Assembly: GCA_900772445.1 (NCBI GenBank)
Contig: CAAHEL010000098.1
Location: forward strand, 1 to 15,526
Source of the DNA: Bacilli bacterium
GTDB taxonomy: Bacteria > Bacillota_I > Bacilli_A > RF39 > UBA660
Reading direction: 5' to 3'
Length of the DNA stretch: 15,526 nucleotides
Positions 14,837 through 15,526 of the stretch are shown piece after piece (the stretch's first letter is position 1; each line of letters starts with the position of its first letter). The position numbers and the translations under genes were made by a program. The notes below the pieces were generated by a model that was given only the letters and a program-made list of their open reading frames with translations, had not been told where the DNA came from and made no database searches.

Positions 14837-14854
14837 TTAGTCTTGCAAGACTAA
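14837..14854. promoter_or_regulatory. 18-bp perfect palindrome over a -35 box, likely operator
   Basis: TTAGTCTTG is followed at once by its reverse complement CAAGACTAA, with no spacer. The centre coincides with the -35 hexamer TTGCAA of the promoter at 14843-14871, so a dimeric protein bound here would block RNA polymerase. The binding protein is not known. Confidence 0.6.
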
Positions 14855-14871
14855 CAAAAATGTGTTATATT
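14843..14871 (+). promoter_or_regulatory. Sigma-A-type promoter
   Basis: TTGCAA (14843-14848) and TATATT (14866-14871) are 17 bases apart, matching the consensus at four and five of six positions, with an extended -10 TGT just upstream. A start near 14878 is expected. No coding frame follows before the terminator at 14968-14997. Confidence 0.55.
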
Positions 14872-14877
14872 TATATT

Positions 14878-14997
14878 GTCAGTAAGATACTGACTATTAA
14901 ACCATTTTACTTTAACTTGCATACGCTACACCGTATTTTAGTAGTGTTGTAGTGAAAGTAGCTCACTAAAGCCGCTAGTACAGGGCTTTGTTTTTTT
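14878..14997 (+). ncRNA. Candidate small structured RNA of about 120 bases
   Basis: The stretch lies between a good promoter and an intrinsic terminator and holds no convincing frame. Its predicted 5' end is a hairpin, GTCAGT (14878-14883) with ACTGAC (14889-14894). Further pairings are ATACG/CGTAT (14921-14936), TAGTGA/TCACTA (14950-14968), and TACTTT with AAAGTA (14908-14913 and 14955-14960), some mutually exclusive. It does not match a known riboswitch, tmRNA, 6S or T-box as far as I can see. It may be a regulatory or antisense RNA of the element, or a leader that ends early before the gene at 15104. Confidence 0.45.
14968..14997 (+). terminator. Intrinsic terminator
   Basis: AAAGCC (14968-14973) pairs with GGCTTT (14984-14989) around a ten-base loop, and seven T follow at 14991-14997. 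It would end the transcript from the promoter at 14843-14871 and also read-through from the methyltransferase operon. Confidence 0.75.
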
Positions 14998-15009
14998 AAG
15001 AAAATATAT

Positions 15010-15058
15010 ATCAAATTATAGCTGTTTGATTGACTTTAACCTATATTTAATGTAAGAT
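15010..15058 (+). promoter_or_regulatory. Promoter with an adjoining dyad, for the gene at 15104
   Basis: TTGACT (15030-15035) and TAAGAT (15053-15058) are 17 bases apart, matching the consensus at five and four of six positions. The dyad ATCAAA (15010-15015) / TTTGAT (15025-15030) abuts the -35 box and could be an operator. Placement after the terminator and about 45 bases before the start codon is fitting. Confidence 0.45.
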
Positions 15059-15103
15059 AATAGCAATAATGAAATCATTAACTGATTTAGGGGAAATGTT
15101 TTT

Positions 15104-15526
15104 ATGAAGTCAGAAAGTTTTAAGCTCTTAAAAAGCAAAATAAATATTTTAAATGATTTGAATGATAAGATTAATTTAATCGAATGGAACAAAGATGACG
15201 GTCCAAAATTTGAATCAGTTGAAGAAATGAAAGAATTTGAAAAAAAAGTTATAAATGGCGATTTTGAATTTGTATTAGATGATAATACTGATACTGATAA
15301 TAATACAATTTTAAAAGATTATAAAACCACTAAAGATAATTATTTCTTTTATATTTATAGTTATAAGAATAATGATAAATATATTACTTATTTATCTTTA
15401 AAGAATTTAGATGAAACAGATTGTATTCATAATATATATGGATATAAAACTGATGATGAAAATTCTGCTTTAACATATTTTGATAAATTAAAAAATGATA
15501 TATCAAATAATACGATTGATTATATA
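15104..15526 (+). CDS. Unknown acidic protein, 3' end outside the window
   Basis: The frame is open from ATG 15104 to the last base, 141 codons, with no stop. AGGGGAAA about ten bases upstream serves as the ribosome site; the ATG at 15096 stops after three codons and is ignored. The product starts MKSESFKLLKSKINILNDL, has one Trp near residue 28, an acidic Asp/Asn-rich patch (about 58-68, LDDNTDTDNNT), then beta-rich stretches with many aromatics (NYFFYIYSYKNNDKYITYLSL). It has no signal peptide, membrane segment or known motif. With its own promoter it is a unit separate from the transfer operon, perhaps accessory cargo. I do not recognise it. Confidence 0.65.
   Translation, partial: MKSESFKLLKSKINILNDLNDKINLIEWNKDDGPKFESVEEMKEFEKKVINGDFEFVLDDNTDTDNNTILKDYKTTKDNYFFYIYSYKNNDKYITYLSLKNLDETDCIHNIYGYKTDDENSALTYFDKLKNDISNNTIDYI

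Noticed and set aside
14878..14997. tracrRNA or a known riboswitch class
   Set aside because: No repeat complementary to it, no cas9-like gene and no recognisable aptamer core were seen; only promoter, pairing segments and terminator can be supported.
2..15526. TGA read as tryptophan (Mollicutes code)
   Set aside because: Tryptophan is encoded by TGG in all genes examined and no conserved gene is interrupted by TGA.

Overview
The window reads as part of a conjugative mobile element (an ICE or a conjugative plasmid) from a very AT-rich low-GC Gram-positive bacterium (Bacillota, or a relative such as Erysipelotrichia or an RF39-like gut lineage). The pointers are Gram-positive surface chemistry (a Cna_B-type adhesin and a sortase), a Gram-positive type IV secretion set, strong purine-rich ribosome binding sites before most genes, and the base composition. 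Tryptophan is written TGG and no gene needs TGA as a sense codon, so the standard code holds. No integrase, replication gene or attachment site is visible, so ICE and plasmid cannot be told apart.

All genes are on the + strand. Region 1 (2-9124) is one tight run: a 5'-truncated wall-anchored adhesin, its overlapping sortase, a small ribbon-helix-helix (RHH) protein, an unnamed cytosolic protein, a TrbL/VirB6-like polytopic protein, a PrgI/VirB3-like protein, two small paralogous proteins of unknown function, the VirB4 ATPase and a membrane-anchored M23 peptidase. Together these would form the mating channel, its motor, a wall-opening enzyme and a surface adhesin.

Region 2 (9125-9420) is non-coding and packed with short inverted repeats, with related GGCCGAA repeats at both ends. 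It lies just before the DNA-processing genes and is the best candidate for oriT plus regulatory sites.

Region 3 (9421-14799) holds a 41-residue membrane protein, a 55-residue RHH protein, a MobC-like RHH accessory protein, a MobL/MobP-type relaxase, a VirD4/TraG coupling protein, a DNA cytosine-5 methyltransferase and a small unknown protein. The relaxase would nick and carry the DNA, the coupling protein would deliver it to the channel, and the methyltransferase may protect it from restriction. The coupling protein appears to start at an ATA codon, 156 bases upstream of its first ATG; the ATG start would lose the first membrane segment.

Region 4 (14800-15526) has a 10-bp tandem repeat, an 18-bp perfect palindrome lying over the -35 box of a good promoter, a roughly 120-base stretch ending in an intrinsic terminator (a candidate small RNA), a second promoter, and an unknown acidic protein that runs off the window. 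This unit and the pair of paralogous small genes in the transfer operon are the least explained parts.
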